Shown here in pieces: positions 5,408 through 6,358 of a stretch of 6,358 nt of DNA. Position numbers and translations under genes: made by a program. Within the stretch, counting starts at the first letter, position 1. Each line of letters begins with the position of its first letter. Origin of the DNA: Candidatus Bathyarchaeota archaeon BA1 (GTDB lineage: Archaea > Thermoproteota > Bathyarchaeia > Bathyarchaeales > Bathyarchaeaceae). The notes under the pieces are model-generated. The model was not told the DNA's origin. It made no database searches and saw only the letters and a list, made by a program, of their open reading frames with translations. The stretch spans positions 1-6,358 of the forward strand of contig LIHJ01000064.1 in NCBI GenBank assembly GCA_001399805.1. Direction: 5' to 3'.

Positions 5408-6184
5408 TTATTTTCCTTTCCATTCCGGCTTCCTTTTTTCGAGGAAGGCCTTCAAGCCCTCTATGGCGTCTTCTGTGCGCATGAGTAGGTTTAAGTAGAT
5501 GCCGGTTACACCATCCAACGCCTTCTTAAACTCCAGGTCAAGCCCCTGACAGATTGCCATCTTGGTCAATTTTAGCACAACTGGGCTCTTCTCCTTTAAC
5601 TTGCTTATCAATTCATTGGTTGTGTCAACTAGTTTATCTGGTGGAACCACTTGGTTCACTAGACCGATTTGTTTTGCCTCTGCCGCGCTTATCATGTCGC
5701 CGGTGAAGATCAATTCAAGAGCCTTTCTCCTCCCAATTAATCTGGGCAATAAGACGGTCGCAACGGTGGGTATGGCCGCCACGCTGATTTCAGGTTGCCC
5801 AAACTGAGCCTTCTCGGATGCGATGACAATGTCGCATGCAGCGGCCAGCTCGCATCCGCCACCCAGAGCGAAGCCGTTCACCACGGCGATGGTTGGCTTA
5901 TGAACATTTGCCATTGAATGAAACAGTTTATGAAACAATTCGAGGGTTGTATCGATTTTTTCTGGGAAATGATCCTTAATGTCCACACCAGCAGAGAAGG
6001 CTCGGTCACCGGCGCCAGTGATGAGCACCACCTTCACACCCTCGTCTGTCCTAGCGTCTTCGAGGGCTTGGGCCAATTCCGATATTGTCTCGACATTCAG
6101 AATGTTCAACGGTGGTCTATTAATGACAATTTTTGCAACGCCATCCAGGCTCTCGTAGATGATGTTCCTGAAAATGTGCCCCAA
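5408..6184 (-). CDS. Enoyl-CoA hydratase/isomerase family, cyclohexa-1,5-diene-1-carbonyl-CoA hydratase-like
   Basis: This 258-aa protein is a complete crotonase of standard length. INRPPLNILN (21-30), the oxyanion segment FSAGVDIKDHFPEK (63-76), GGGCELAAACDI (108-119, Glu112) and FGQPEISVAAIPTVATVLLP (128-147, Glu132) are visible, so both catalytic Glu of hydratases are present. The combination NRPPLNxLN, AFSAGVDxKDH and P-x-VA-x-VLLPRLIG is the pattern I recall for cyclohexa-1,5-dienecarbonyl-CoA hydratase (Dch) of anaerobic benzoyl-CoA degradation. A short-chain enoyl-CoA hydratase in beta-oxidation is the alternative. Its start is TTG 6184-6182, five bases after a perfect GGAGGTG site (6196-6190). 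It is transcribed divergently from the gene at 6316. Confidence 0.85.
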   Translation of the reverse strand: MGHIFRNIIYESLDGVAKIVINRPPLNILNVETISELAQALEDARTDEGVKVVLITGAGDRAFSAGVDIKDHFPEKIDTTLELFHKLFHSMANVHKPTIAVVNGFALGGGCELAAACDIVIASEKAQFGQPEISVAAIPTVATVLLPRLIGRRKALELIFTGDMISAAEAKQIGLVNQVVPPDKLVDTTNELISKLKEKSPVVLKLTKMAICQGLDLEFKKALDGVTGIYLNLLMRTEDAIEGLKAFLEKRKPEWKGK

Positions 6185-6315
6185 ATCATCACCTCCAACA
6201 ACGAAATTATATTTCAGGTTAGCTTTAATATGGTGTTTGGTGTTTCAAAAAAATATAAATAAACAAAATTTATATTATTATTTCAATTATTATATAACCA
6301 GCTCGAGGGTTGCGT
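6185..6315. promoter_or_regulatory. Divergent promoter region between the Dch-like gene and the right-edge gene
   Basis: This 131-base AT-rich gap serves two genes pointing away from each other. On the minus strand TTTATATTT (6259-6251) predicts a start near 6227 and a leader with GGAGGTG at 6196-6190. On the plus strand TTTATATTA (6269-6277) predicts a start near 6298, just before the GAGGGT ribosome site at 6305-6310. The two TATA boxes are only about 10 bases apart, so one bound regulator could control both. Confidence 0.5.
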
Positions 6316-6358
6316 TTGACCGAGGAGATATTTGAAAAGTTTAGGGAATGGATAGACC
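6316..6358 (+). CDS. Start of an unidentified gene, truncated by right edge
   Basis: A TTG start at 6316-6318 follows GAGGGT (6305-6310) by five bases and a TATA box at 6269-6277. Only 14 residues, MTEEIFEKFREWID, are inside the window. That is too little to name a family. Divergence from the Dch-like gene suggests possible co-regulation with acyl-CoA metabolism, which is inference only. Confidence 0.55.
   Translation, partial: MTEEIFEKFREWID

Noticed and set aside
1..6358. CRISPR array, tRNA or rRNA gene
   Set aside because: No regularly spaced direct repeats, tRNA-like cloverleaf with T-loop motif, or rRNA segment was seen on either strand.

Overview
The window looks like an archaeal chromosome segment. 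The evidence is TATA-type promoters about 25-40 bases before genes, frequent GTG/TTG starts, an archaeal-type regulator joining an AbrB-like N-terminus to PhoU repeats, a VapBC pair, and relics of archaeal families (HEPN/PaREP1-like, radical SAM, TnpB). A member of the Thermoproteota, for example a Bathyarchaeia-like lineage, is my best guess; no rRNA or tRNA is present to settle it.

Layout, left to right. 1-351 (minus) is a decayed radical SAM gene running off the left edge. 497-721 (plus) is an unrecognised 74-aa helical protein. 842-1786 (plus) is a crotonase-superfamily enzyme of the ring-opening hydrolase (Oah/BadI/MenB) type with an added C-terminal zinc ribbon. 1787-2572 holds no intact gene: a small decayed ORF (2004-2295) is followed by a 140-bp MITE-like element with terminal inverted repeats and an 8-bp target duplication (2302-2457). 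2573-3607 (plus) is the AbrB-PhoU regulator. 3650-4062 (plus) is a frameshifted HEPN/PaREP1-like gene. 4202-4875 (plus) is an intact vapB-vapC operon. 4876-5333 (minus) is a pseudogene in which the start of a GNAT acetyltransferase runs into TnpB-derived sequence. 5408-6184 (minus) is a second crotonase, of the cyclohexadienecarbonyl-CoA hydratase (Dch) type. A divergent AT-rich promoter region separates it from a gene that starts at 6316 and leaves the window.

Two themes stand out. First, the two intact crotonases resemble the hydratase and the ring-cleaving hydrolase of the anaerobic benzoyl-CoA pathway. They may act in one alicyclic or aromatic acyl-CoA route, although they are 3.6 kb apart on opposite strands. 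Second, the DNA between the intact genes is full of broken genes and mobile-element relics. Four separate pseudogenes and one small transposon footprint lie among genes that have kept uninterrupted frames. No multi-gene novel system is evident. The MITE-like element, the zinc-ribbon crotonase and the GNAT/TnpB junction are the least expected items.
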